A DNA stretch of 64,000 nt from Monocercomonoides exilis. Lineage: Eukaryota > Preaxostyla > Oxymonadida > Polymastigidae. Location of the stretch: assembly GCA_001643675.2 (NCBI GenBank), contig LSRY02000036.1, forward strand, positions 229,501 to 293,500, given 5' to 3'. Numbering within the stretch: the stretch's first letter is position 1; each line of letters opens with the position of its first letter. Below, piece by piece: positions 1 through 11,249 of this stretch. The notes beneath the pieces are model-generated. The model saw only the letters and a program-made list of their open reading frames with translations, was not told the origin of the DNA and did not search any database. Made by a program: the position numbers and the translations under genes.

Positions 1-867
1 CATATTGCTTCAAACAGAAGCTTGAATTCAATGAGTGTTGTTCACAAACAAATATATCATAATTTTAAGACTGCACATTTTGAGTATTTGACAATTTTTT
101 CTTCAAAAAATGATTCGAATTTTTTTGTTTTATTTTTTGATCAACGTTTTGCTCAAATTTCCACTAGATTTCGACATTGAGAGTTCTACTTGTTAGCATT
201 GCTTTAACACTTTCATTTTTAATGTTTTTAATAATTTAAAAACTTTGAGAACTCTATTGTTTCAATAGTTTAAACACTTCATCGAATTTTTATAAAACTT
301 AATTATCTGCAAAGGATACAGTATTTTCTGAGATTTCTAATGTTTTATGGAAATATTATTTATTTAAAAAAACAATTAAGATGATAAATAATAGAAACAA
401 TAAGTATTTGACACGAAAATTGTGAAAGATGACATTATGTTTTAAATGCATAACTTGTTATTTATAAAAATATAAATTTTTGTGCTAAGATATATGATAT
501 AATACTCTTCAATCCATGAATAAAATATATGAAATCTCAGAAAATACTGTATCCTTTGCAGATAATTAAGTTTTATAAAAATTCGATGAAGTGTTTAAAC
601 TATTGAAACAATAGAGTTCTCAAAGTTTTTAAATTATTAAAAACATTAAAAATGAAAGTGTTAAAGCAATGCTAACAAGTAGAACTCTCAATGTCGAAAT
701 CTAGTGGAAATTTGAGCAAAACGTTGATCAAAAAATAAAACAAAAAAATTCGAATCATTTTTTGAAGAAAAAATTGTCAAATACTCAAAATGTGCAGTCT
801 TAAAATTATGATATATTTGTTTGTGAACAACACTCATTGAATTCAAGCTTCTGTTTGAAGCAATATG
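1..867. repeat. Perfect 337-bp inverted repeat (foldback) with 193-bp spacer
   Basis: Bases 1-337 are the exact reverse complement of 531-867; I compared the arms in 60-base blocks and found no mismatch or gap. The spacer is 338-530 and is AT-rich with no coding frame. Because the left arm begins at the first base of the window, the repeat could extend further left; on the right the palindrome has reached at least 867. There is no ORF, so it could be a foldback or MITE-type transposon, a hairpin-RNA source, or an assembly or inversion artefact. The lack of any divergence implies recent origin or gene conversion. Confidence 0.9.
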
Positions 868-1775
868 TGAATATATATATTTTTTGCTAATTTTTTAAAT
901 TGAACTCGAGAAAAAAAAATTTTTTTTTTTTTTTTTGATTTTTCAATATTAATTGATTATTATTTATTCGAATTTTATCAAACACATATGAATTGATTCA
1001 ATAGATTCAAATTTGACACAATCTCTTTTGTGATCAAGAAACGAAATTTACTAAGTTCGAATTCAAAATGATGTGTGTTTTCAATAACTGTGGACAGTTG
1101 AATTGCCTCAACAACATTTGATAGTTATATTTCGAAAATTTTCTCAGTTGTTCCCTCAATAAATACAAACTCATAAGAATTATTTTCGTATCTCATCCAA
1201 CGCCTCGACAGTTCAAATAAATAATATTTCTTTTCAGAAGAATTCTGAGAAAACAGATTCTTCTTGTTTTTCCGAAATTTGAAATGTTTCATTATTTATT
1301 CGATGGAGCAAGTTGTTTCATTTGTGTGAATCACATATGTTTGCATTTATTGAGAGAATAACTGAGATTTTGTTAAAATACATCTATCAACGATTGTTGA
1401 GAAAAAACCACTTTTCTCAATTATTGAAAGAGTCTAACATTATGAACACTAACTATGAACAAAAAGTTTAATGTTTTTTTAAATTATGATTTGATTTTTG
1501 AAATAATAGCAAATGTGAAATATAAAGGAAATTTTGCAATTGACTTTTTTGGTTCCTTTGTTAGGAGCAACAAATTGTGAATTCATATTAAATACGCAAT
1601 TTTTTTTACATCGTATATTTTTTTTTTATCTCAAAAAAAAATTAAACTTCGCTTATATTTTGTGTTAGCAATTGCTAACAATTTTGACTGAATTTTCGCG
1701 TTCAACAAAAATTTTTACAAAAAATGGTTATCTGATAACATTTAACTTTTTTAATAAAGCTACTGTGACTTTCAA
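868..1775. other. AT-rich non-coding spacer
   Basis: No frame longer than short chance ORFs and no recognisable RNA gene. Contains homopolymer A/T runs near 910-935 and 1600-1640. Confidence 0.6.
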
Positions 1776-1955
1776 AATAGGCAAAAACTTTCCTAATGAT
1801 TGGAAAGAAGCCTTTTCTCAGCAGTAAATGAATGCTGAATTTCAATCTTTTCCTTCATTATTCGAAAGATGAATGTGTGAAAAGATTGAAATTCTGCATT
1901 CATTTACTGCTGAGAAAAGGCTTCTGTCCATCCATTTGGAAAGTATTTGCCTTTT
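1776..1955. repeat. Second, imperfect foldback (~85-bp arms, tiny loop)
   Basis: The sequence from about 1776 (aggcaaaaactttcc...) reads again as its reverse complement ending near 1955. The inner ~50 bp (GCCTTTTCTCAGCAGTAAAT... and its complement) are almost identical and the outer part has scattered mismatches. The centre is a short palindrome around TTCGAA. An RNA copied from either strand would form a long hairpin. There is no coding content, and the small overlapping ORFs here are by-products of the repeat. Confidence 0.8.
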
Positions 1956-2179
1956 TCGAAAATCATTCTATTTGTTTCATTGCGACGCTCATTATATTTA
2001 TTTATATACATTGGTTATTATTTTTGTAATCCTTTTTTTTCTATCAATATTTTCAGTTTGAAAATTTCCCTTGAATGTTTACAAATGAACTCTGAAAAGC
2101 TAACAGGCATATCAATACTTCTTAATTTTTATATCAGCTCATGCATTTGCTTTTGAGACAGTAGTGATTATTTATGCGC

Positions 2180-3124
2180 TCAAATGGAAAATTTCTTCCC
2201 AAAGGGAAACAATCTTAGAATAATAAATACACCGAAAAAAGTTATGATTTCAAAAAGAATCACCCATATCCATCTCAGACACGTGAAAACTTGCTTGGGA
2301 GCTTTCTCACTCTTCTCTTTGTTGATGATAAAACCCAACGTTCCGAACCACTGAGAAATCTCTAGAATAATTCTTGAAAGCTCTTGTGCGTCTTGGTGAT
2401 GGAGGAGCATCTCGTCGAGATTCGAAACACAGTGAACGTTCCATCTCTGTCTCACTTTCTTCACAACATCTCGCATCACCTTTGCAAAGATGTGAGGAGC
2501 ATCTTTCATTCCGAATGGCATGCCTTCGAATGCGAAGTACTTGTCGCCGAGCTTGAATGCAAGGAAATGGATGAACGATTCGTTCACTGGAATCTGGAAA
2601 TATGCTTACGAAAGGTCTAATGATGTTGCAAAGTCTCACTCTTGAAGAAGCTTCTCCACAGTGCGTTGGTTTTCCATCTTGAAGTGAGTGTTCTTCAACA
2701 CGGCATTCAGCGGGTGACAGTCCAAGACTTGGCGGTATTTTCCGTTCTTCTTGGGGATGAAGAACAGGTTGCTAAGACATTTGACTTCTGCTTTCTTCAG
2801 TTCCCTGAGAATTCTGGCTTGATCTCCTTCCAAAAGGCAGCACGATAATTCTTCTTGCTCTTTCTCTGTGCCGATGAATCCTTTTCCAGCAGCAACTTCT
2901 TTTTCTTGTTTTTCACTTTCCTGCTTCACTTTCCAATCCGGCTTGATTCCGATGGAAATTATTCTCTTCACTGGCATGTCTATCGAAGCATGGAGGAAGA
3001 ATTTCGATCTTCCTCCGATGACTTCCTTTGTTTTTCCAACTGTGAGGACTTCCTCCCGACAGAGCGGCTTCTGAACCTGCTTGTGCTCATGTTTCGTCTT
3101 CGATTCCATTCGCTTCCTAGTCAT
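2180..3124 (-). pseudogene. Decayed reverse transcriptase, DIRS/tyrosine-recombinase-retrotransposon-like
   Basis: One minus-strand frame carries ordered reverse-transcriptase motifs: NLFFIPKKNGKYRQVLDCHPLN (fingers), then SLDLS-x-AYFQIPV (motif A with its Asp), then FEGMPFGMKDAPHIFAKVM (motif B), then NLDEMLL where YLDD is expected (motif C), then GFIINKEKSEKAPKQV. Two in-frame stops lie between the fingers and motif A (TGA near 2634 and TAA in motif A near 2604). The metal-binding YxDD box is changed to NLDE, so the enzyme is dead. The spacing and the 'GF.IN.EKS...P.Q' tail resemble DIRS/Ngaro-type elements, though a Ty3-like origin cannot be excluded. Homology is lost near 2270, so RNase H and recombinase regions are missing or unrecognised. 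Confidence 0.75.
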
Positions 3125-3971
3125 TTGTTGGGCTTTGCATAATTCTCTCCCAGAAAAAACCTCCTTCTCTGTGATATTCTCCCACGCGAACGGCCTCCGA
3201 TGCTGCTCCTGTATGTGGATATCGGTTGTGCTCGTTTAATAACTTCTTTTTGGTAATCTGTATACAAAGGATACTCAATTTTTTTCTCTTTTAACTTTCA
3301 CTGAAATCAATCCCTGACTTCCTGCAATTCTTTTAATTCCACTTTCCCACAATGATACCGTTAAAAAAGAAAGAGCATCCTCAATTGGAATTCTCGAGTC
3401 TTCGCGTGCTGAGTCTCCCACAAATTGAAAGGACTTAATGGTCTGGAAGGGCTTCTTTTCAATTCGTTCCCCCACTTGACACAGTGCATCCAACGCCCAC
3501 TTGGCTGTAAATTCGTGCTTACGAATTGACGAAGGGATGAACGGAGCCAGGGGAATGGAATTATAGAATTCGATCGTTTCTGCTACATCCCTCTTGTCTA
3601 TTGGGATGTCAAAAATTTTATAAGATAAGACGCTGCCAAAGAAATCTGCTGCCTCTCGTTCCAGGATAACTTGCATTCTATCTTCTTGGTCATAGCGACA
3701 TTCTTCACCTTGGGATTGTGAAGACTGCGGAATCGTTGAAAAAGGTTCCGGTTGAGTTATTTGCGAATTGAAACAAGGAGAATGAACTTAATTTTCTTGG
3801 GATGTCGCAGAAGCACTGGAGGTGGATGTGAAAATTGCCCCACCGCTCGTTGTCCCGGCGGCCTGAATTCCAGACATCGCTCACAAAGCGAGTCCAATTA
3901 TGCTTTGCGGGATCATTAAATAAAAAAATTTTTGATTGACTAGCCCCGTTATTACAAGAGTCTGCTCCCAT
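3125..3971 (-). pseudogene. Probable upstream (gag-like) part of the same retroelement, decayed
   Basis: Two minus-strand frames (3275-3676 and 3705-3971) lie directly upstream of the reverse-transcriptase remnant. The first has a hydrophilic helical look ('KHEFTAKWALDALCQVGERIEKKPFQT', with 'LAPFIPSS' before it) and the second ends 'WTRFVSDVWNSGRRDNERWGNFH' when read from its start. I recognise no family. Position, orientation and similar base composition, higher in GC than the flanks, suggest the ORF1 of the same element. The composition falls back to very AT-rich at about 3975, which may mark the element edge. No terminal repeats were identified. Confidence 0.4.
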
Positions 3972-3989
3972 AACAAGAGGTGTTGTAGA

Positions 3990-5340
3990 TTAATCTGTGG
4001 TTCTTTAGTATTTATAGGCTTGCGCAATTTAATCGAATATCATTATAACACATTTTATTTATATTTTTTTTGTTTGATAAAAAGTGAATTTTTGATGTGA
4101 AAGAAAGACAAAAAAGATTGTTGTTTGAGATATTTCTTTTCTGTGTTCATTAACAAGCATTCGTAGTGAATGAAAAAACCGAAATAACTATCAATATTTA
4201 ATGATTACAAAAATAATTACACATATTAAATTTATATTCAAAAAAAAACTTGGAATTTTCAAAGTGAAAAATTGTTGACTGATGTGTGGAATTTTTTTCT
4301 TCACATCACCCAGAGTCACTCTTATGATGATATTTTAACGTTTTATCTTTCAAATTATCAATAAAAAAATTGAAAAACTGGAATAATAGTGATGTTGCAA
4401 ACCCGCATTTGCATAAATCCACTCATTAAGGCTTTGATGACAGCTCAGACTAAACATATTTGAAAAATTTATACAAATTTTTTAAAAAACATTTCTTGAT
4501 AAGAAATAAAAATCTTATAAAAAAATATTTCATGTTGAGTCAGCTTTGATCTTTTTATTTGAGCTTTTCTTTTGACGCAACACTCTTATGTTTTTATATC
4601 TAATTAACTACACCAAAAATAATACAACATCGAAAATTATTATTCAAAATCGAAAAAGTTTAATTAGAAATCGAAAATATTTCATTCTACATCGAAAATT
4701 CTTTATCATCAAAAAAATTAGAAAAATTAATAAAAATTCAAACTCATGTCAGTTTCTTTTCTTTCAGTTATTGATCTGAGAAATTAGGTGATTTTTTTTG
4801 ATATCATAAAAATTTACGAAGGTTGATCAAAATATTTTTTCGTTAAGGGTTTGGTTAATAAGAAAATATTTCCAAAAAAATTTGCGAAAATATGCAATAA
4901 TATATTATTATAATAATTAATTTGTTGATTTTAAATTTATTAAAATTGTTTTTATTACAAATTTTGAAAAAAACTTAGAAAAACTATTCAAAAAATTTCG
5001 AAAATTTGATTATCAAAAAAAAAAGTTCACTGGTTTGTTAAACATGAAAACAATTACAACAATATGCTATTAATTAATTTTTAGAATAAAATTTGTTTAA
5101 TGATGTTATTGGAAATAATTTCTTTAAAAATTTTTGTTGAAGATCAAAAAACGTTTGTCAAAAACAAACAATTTTAAAAACAAACAGACAAAAACATGAT
5201 TGAAAGCTAGATATTTTTCTAATAAACAACGCTTTGTTGTTAATTATTGTTAAAAAACATTAATTCTTAAAACTTGTTTTTTTATTAATTGATCACACAA
5301 AGTTTAAAAAATTGCAATGAAATAATGAATAAATAAAAGG
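3990..5340. other. Very AT-rich intergenic DNA
   Basis: No supported gene. The 63-codon frame at 4588-4779 is a Lys/Asn/Ile-rich chance ORF. No inverted repeat of note was seen. Confidence 0.6.
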
Positions 5341-5343
5341 AAA

Positions 5344-6790
5344 TTGGGGAATTTTCACTTTTTTTCTAAAAAAGCTTCAGCACCACAACCATACTCATTT
5401 CTTCTTCCTCCTCTTCTTCAAATATTCTCATTTTTCATCTTTTTCTTTTTGGCTTCGCATTCTGTTGCTTCAACGACTCCAAAGATCTCACATTCTCAAT
5501 GTTATCTGTTCTTCTCTTTTTCATCTTATTCCTTTATCTTTGCCAACTCAGTTGAATTTCCTGACAGAGATCCTTCTGCTTTTCAGTCAAGAAAGAAGTT
5601 AGCAAGTTTGTGGCGCAACAACGAATCTTCAGCAGAATGCTTTTCTCCTTTCTCTTCCAACATTTCTTGCTCCTGACGTAAATGATGAGTCAGCCAGAGA
5701 ATTATCCTCCGTAACTGAGCATCAAACCGGCAACATTGTATGTTCCACCTCTATCAATGCATTTTTTTCTTATTCTCCAGAAAATTGAACAAAGCAAGGT
5801 GAATCTGTTGTTTCGTCTCTGGCGCTATTTTGAAGGCTATTGTTTGACCTGTTAAGTGAGCATGGATATCTTTCTTCGTTGTTTCAGCATTCATGCCCAA
5901 AACAATGAGTTCCTCTTTTTTCTCGACTTCACCTATCCTTCTCTTGCTACAAACACCTCCATCTGTAGCTCCGACTCCTCATAGTCCGGCCTTGACCTCG
6001 ATGTGGATATCTTCTTCCTCCCCTTCATCACCTTCGAACGCTCCAACCAGATATAAGTCTACCAAGAAGCCTGCTCCTCCGCCCGTCAGTGCGGCTCCCC
6101 GCTTGCCTCCTCCCTATTTTCTCCAGCCGATTTGTCCACACTCCTCAACTCTACACTCCTTTGTTTTTACCGAGACATACTTCTCCTCTCCAATGAACCT
6201 ATCCATTCCTTCCACATCTTTCAGTACGCTCTTGTACTCTCCCTGATTCCTATTTCTTTTTCTCCAACATCAACCTCTCCACGCTCAATGCTGCCTCGCC
6301 AGTTCTCGTGTTCGACGATGGCTCCAGCTGCTCCCTCGAGCATCTCATTTCCGCAGATCTCACCATTGGAGGTTTCAGGGTTGTTATTCTCATCTCATTG
6401 TGTTAAATCAGTCAAAAAGTTTCTTCTACATAATGTTCTCCTTCTTCACCACTATTTCTTTCGATAAGCTCAGAGGCGAACAACTGTGAACATATCGACA
6501 GCCACTTGTTCACCTGCAACTGATCAGCCCTTCCCGAATAACACCTTTGCCCACAACAGCATCATCTGCTATGATGCCTGTGAGCTTAACATTGCCTCGC
6601 TATGACAAAGCGAGTGCGTGCTTTCTGTCACTTCCAAGTGGCTTCCCAACCACGGATAAGCTCTTCGAAGTATCACCTTTTTAATCCCTTCCCTGCTGTT
6701 TGTTGCTGTGCTTAAGGACACTCATGAAAAAGAAGCAGCTGACGGAATGATTCAGATAAATAACAATTGATTATTTCTCCGTTTAAGCGT
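5344..6790 (+). pseudogene. Decayed beta-helix surface-protein gene (fragment)
   Basis: This stretch is richer in C than its surroundings and reads on the plus strand in several broken frames. Around 6260-6380 the frame gives a beta-helix-type stretch (FSNINLSTLNAASPVLVF followed by DDGSSCSLEHLISADLTI), with rungs like those of the other beta-helix proteins in this window. Around 6530-6690 further fragments (NNTFAHNSIICYDACELNIASL and, after a shift, ACFLSLPSGFPTTDKLFEVS) suggest the same protein. Stops and frameshifts separate all of these. The assignment rests on pattern resemblance only; the 5' part (5344-5680) has a hydrophobic run but no clear family. Confidence 0.4.
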
Positions 6791-7439
6791 TCTTTTACTG
6801 CTCGTTGAAATCTTCTCTTCCAACTTCTCTCCTTTTCCATATTACATTTTTTTCTTTTTAAATCTCTTCAATTTTTTAAATCCAAATTACATTCATAATA
6901 TTCTGTCTTTAATAAATTTATCTTTCTCTTTATCTTCATTCTCTTCATTCACAAAACAATCATCTTTTCATCTTCAACCAGTTTCTTTTCTTCATAAATT
7001 CCATTTTTTTTATTTATGCTATTATCACTTATGAAGATGCAAAAAATGTTGAAATACGATCTGAAGAAGAAGAAGATGATAATGACTATGATGATAAATC
7101 AGATGGTAACTGTGACAAAATCAGAGCAAGGAGGATAGTTGCAGGTGAAGATGAAAGAGCATCCTTTAACAAATGAGAAAGAATTCGAGAAAGTTGACTT
7201 CGCATCGTCGAATTATTAGGAACTGTTCCAGATGGCTGGGAGAAAAGAAAGAGAAGGAGATGTTCGTTGATAACGCTGAAGTGGAAGAGAATTAGTCGAA
7301 GGAAAAGGGAGGGAAACTGAGGATGGAGAATTTTTTGATGTGAATGACGGAAAAGAGGAAGGAGAGGGGGAATTCGAAAGAGAAGAAAAAAGTTACTGAG
7401 ATGAGGTGGAGCTCGTCTGGATCTGATGGAGAAGTATAG
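6791..7439. other. Low-complexity spacer between decayed genes
   Basis: Pyrimidine-rich to about 7000, then purine-rich (GAAGAAGA-type) to 7440. No frame survives. It may contain the worn 3' end of the minus-strand pseudogene that follows. Confidence 0.5.
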
Positions 7440-8410
7440 CTGAGAATTAGTCTATCTTTATCTGACAGGAAAGTTCTCCTCCTTCTCCACTTGCTGTTCC
7501 TGACGCATTCATCTCACTGCCAACAGAAGTTGTATTAGCTCCATTAGCAGCAGCGTTTGAAGATCCACTCAGTTCCTGTGAATTTGTTGTCATATTCGAT
7601 ACAATTGAAAATGCCAATGAAGTAGACTGAGACACAGCTGCTTGCTGAGAAGATGCAGAAGAGGAATGTGTAGCTTGTTGTGAGGATGCAGCACAAACAG
7701 ACTTCTATCGCTGGATGTGAGAGGCAGAAATGGACATCGAAGGAGAAGAAGAAGGTTTCTTGACATGGTGTGTCTCGAATATGGCTGAAATATTGTGAAA
7801 CAGGTCCTTCTTCACCATCAACTTACGAAGAGCGGTGACAAAAGCGATGAGTGCAGTGCGCGTGGCCAGCAGACAAAGCAGCAGGCGATTGGACAACGCG
7901 GCAGAAGGTCCGAGGGGCTGCGTGGAGAATGAGATGATGGCAGGTGTTGTGATGGAGGATGACATGGACTGAGAAATGGAAATAGAAGCGACGCAGGAGG
8001 TGAATAGAGAAGGGATGGAGAACACGGAAGATGAAGTGAAAGATGCTGAAAGCAGCTTTGAAGGCAGAGTGCGGACGATTGAAGTGAGCAAATGAAAAAG
8101 CGGGGGAGGGCACATGTTGACAAGAGGCATCCACGAAAACTTGAGAGAAGAAGGCAGAATCGAATGCTGCTCTCCTTTCTGTGGATGTTAAATGTGCAGC
8201 AGAGCAAACTGAATAGATGGATTTGTCAGTTCGAACAGAGTTTCTCCGATGAATGGGACGCATGCTGTTCTTTGAGGATGAACAAAAATTGCATTTTCTA
8301 AGGCAGACAGCAATATTAACTTGTCTTTGATAAAGACAGACGAAGTAAACAGAAGCGGGTCTCATTATATTCGTATTGACTGCAAATGTTTCATTATCAA
8401 TTGTGTTCAA
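7440..8410 (-). pseudogene. Decayed gene, C-terminal part (unrecognised, helical)
   Basis: A minus-strand frame from about 8130 to 7447 has one TAG near 7702. It codes for a helix-rich segment (GPSAALSNRLLLCLLATRTALIAFVTALRKL) followed by a Ser/Ala/Asn-rich tail. The helical part could be HEAT/ARM-like but there is too little to classify. It lies downstream of and in the same orientation as the 8407-9548 fragments, so all may be one broken gene. No product can be assigned. Confidence 0.4.
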
Positions 8411-9548
8411 AGAGAATCCATTGTCATTCTTTCTATTGATCTTATTCTACACATCAGACACATTTCCAAATGTTTTTCTCTCTTCGCAGAACAGCTCAAC
8501 TGTGTCTCTTGCCTCGTCCCTTCCTTCCTCAGCTTCTCTTCTTCTCCTCTCCACACATTCATCTCCTTTTTCATGTTCTCCACCAGTTGCGCATCTCTCA
8601 CAGCATCTTCTCCTCCCAAGCTGAACAGCCTCATTCCACACAGCAGATTCAAAAACTTGTTCGCATCATTCGCCAATATTCCCCCTGTTGCACCGGCATG
8701 AGATGATGGAATCGTAATGGGCTTCAGGGTCTGTGGCAACTTGAATTGATTCAAAAAATGGGACAGCGCTTTTCCGAGTGAGAGGAGCAAAGCAGCGCCT
8801 TCTTTCTTCCCAACCTGCTGCATCGACCACAAAACAGTGTCTCCAGCCCTGTCTTCAGTCTGCCTTTCCTCCCAAACAGAATGATAATCCCAAAGTCATC
8901 CACTCCTCCACCATAAAATCCTCCTCCATTGGAATTAATATAAGCGCAACCTGTCTGGCTAGGCAAACTCGCTAATAAACAAGCCGTGGCAAACCCGTTC
9001 GCCGCAGCTGTTCTGAGGCGTGTTTGCGTTGATCTGTCGAGTGCTGCTCTGATATCAGACAAGACAGGATGAATTCGTGAAACTGAAACAGCAGCCAAAC
9101 TGTGATTGCTGTGTCTTCTGTGCGGGTTCTGCCTGGCTTCTCTGCATCCGTCTGAGCCAATTGCGTTCTCGTCTTATTTCTCTTCGTTTTCCTTTGTGGA
9201 CTTGGCTGAAGGAAAGGTGAACTGCAGATGGGTTGGACTGAGCTCTCCGCAGACGATGGTTAAGGTGTGTGAGAAAGTGACATGCGACTTCTTCTGATTG
9301 CTCTTTTGGGATATCGATGAAAACATCTTTGGCTGTTTGTGAGGGAAGCGCAGGGCAGGGCGTGAAGTTAAGTCTTCTTCTCTTTCTATCGTCTTATCTG
9401 TCTCATCGGCATTTGATGTGTCAGCAGATCGTGATATATCGAAATAATCTTCATCATAGCTAACGTAACTATCATCGCTATCGTCATTGTCATCATCTTC
9501 ACTGTCTTCTTCTGCTTCTTCAGTGTCTGCTGCACCTGCTCCGTTCAC
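8407..9548 (-). pseudogene. Decayed gene, middle part (acidic stretch plus helical domain)
   Basis: Read on the minus strand from 9548: an acidic Asp/Glu/Ser stretch, then one in-frame TAA at 9174-9176, then an Ala-rich helical segment (SDIRAALDRSTQTRLRTAAANGFATACLL) and a Gly-rich turn. The frame shifts near 8830 and continues as 'GAALLLSLGKALSHFLNQFKLPQ', then 'ANDANKFLNLLCGMRLFSL', to 8407. Such mixtures occur in large HEAT-repeat proteins, but I do not recognise the family. The in-frame stop and the shift argue for a pseudogene. Unrecognised short introns could account for part of the disruption. Confidence 0.45.
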
Positions 9549-9720
9549 TCACTCTTTCATCTCTTCATCTCGAACAAATAGAACATGTTCTTCCCTTTCC
9601 CTCTCGGTCAGATCTTTCTTTTGAGCGTCTTTGCCTTGATTTCCTCTTCCTGAACGAGATTTGAAGGCAGCAGAAGGAAGACTGGCTTGATTAGAGGAAT
9701 AATACTTCCATGTGTCAGCT

Positions 9721-11129
9721 TCAGTATGTTCTTCTTCTTCTTCGTAAGTGCCTCCTTCTTCTGCCTCTCTTCATCTCAACTGAATTAAATGTTGTTTCGA
9801 CTGAGCTGTTTTCTCTAATTTTTACTGAGTTGAATGTGGCAGAGGTGCCATATTCAAAAACAGATCTGCTCTTTTTCGGTGTCTGCCGGCTGGCTTGTGT
9901 GCTTGTCATGGATATCTTTGCACTGAGAATCCTGTCTAACTCCACGTCTTCTTCTTCTTCCTCCTCCTCCTTATCATCCACTTCCTCGTCATAGCCATTC
10001 CCATCAATGTCACTTCTGCTTCTTCCACTTGTCTCACGAGTGTCAGGCTCAGAAGAGTCAAATGTGATGCTGCCATCTGCCATACATAGCAGCTCCAGCT
10101 CTCTCGAAAGCAGCTCACTCAAAACAGCATCTGAACCGATTGTTGGACTTGTTTTGGATTGGATTGCTTTTCCTTTCGCTTTTCCTTTCCCTCTCACACT
10201 CGCTTGCCCTCTCCGTTTCCCTCCTCTTTGCATGCTATATTCCAATTCATCTGATGGAAGCTCATCAAACACAGAAAAAATTCTTCCCTTCTCTTTCTCC
10301 ATTCTTTTTTCTCCTTTCTCCTTTCTCCTTTCTCCTTTCTCCTCTTCCTTCACTTTCTCTTTGTTTCCAAGTTTCCTTTAACTCTCCAATGCGGCAGCTT
10401 TCTCCAAACACCTCGCATTCTGCGCTGTCGCATTAGCATTTGTTCATCCTTCGCTCTTCTGCCCCTGCTGACTCAGTCCCATTGCCGTCATCATCTTCTT
10501 CCTCCGCATCTTCGGTTTTCTTCCTCTTGAAATAGCTAGCTGAACTTTTTCCATCCCTACACGAAATAGCTTCTTCTTCTTGCTGCTACAATTATTATTA
10601 TTATTAATGTTATTTCCACTTCCTCCCATCTTGTTTGTCAGCCCCAGCACTTCTGATTTAAATTCTGGTGGAGCTATCCTTGATTTTGCATGTACTTTTT
10701 TTTACAGATCGTACGCTTGAAGGCAGCAAGCGCTTTTCTCCCTCTGCTTCGTTTGAGTGCTCTTCCGAATGCAGTTGGTGGCATGCTCAGCAGTGAAACA
10801 GAACAAGAAGAGGATGAAGAATTCTTTGTCTGAGTACTTGAAATCGTAAAAGAGGGAGCTGGAAAACCAACATTCGATGAGGCAGAGGCAGAAGAAGCAG
10901 CAGAAGCAAAAGTTGTATTGTTCTGAAGCAAATTTGCTGCTTTGAGCAACTTCGATGTGCGTGTTGTTGTTCTCGCCCTGCGTGAAAGTTTGATTTGAGG
11001 AGAGAATTTATTCAGCGTATGTGTCGAGGCAGCTGTTCTGACTGATTTTTCAGGCGATTCTGTTTTGTTTGCCACAAAAGAAGTGGAAGAAGACTGAAGA
11101 TTGAGTGAATTTGAGCTTCCTTCTTTCAC
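9721..11129 (-). pseudogene. Decayed gene, N-terminal part (Ser/Lys-rich, acidic tract)
   Basis: Three consecutive minus-strand frames (10674-11129, 10444-10650, 9721-10353) encode low-complexity, Ser-, Lys- and Glu-rich sequence with basic clusters (KLSRRARTTTRT; KRSRGRKALAAFKR). They are ordered head to tail with the fragments at 7.4-9.5 kb and in the same orientation. This looks like the disordered N-terminal region of one large nuclear-type protein, now broken by frameshifts. No domain is recognised, and the function is unknown. Confidence 0.4.
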
Positions 11130-11249
11130 TTTTGTGTTGGTTAGCTGTTCTTCACTGGCTTTGTTTGGATCATTTAGTGAGTTGTTAGCATCGTAACTTT
11201 CATTCCAATTTTCATTTTCCTCTTTCTTTTCTTTCCTTTCTCGCTGCTA

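Noticed and set aside
4588-4779. 63-codon plus-strand ORF
   Set aside because: Lys/Asn/Ile-rich chance frame in AT-rich DNA with no similarity to any family.
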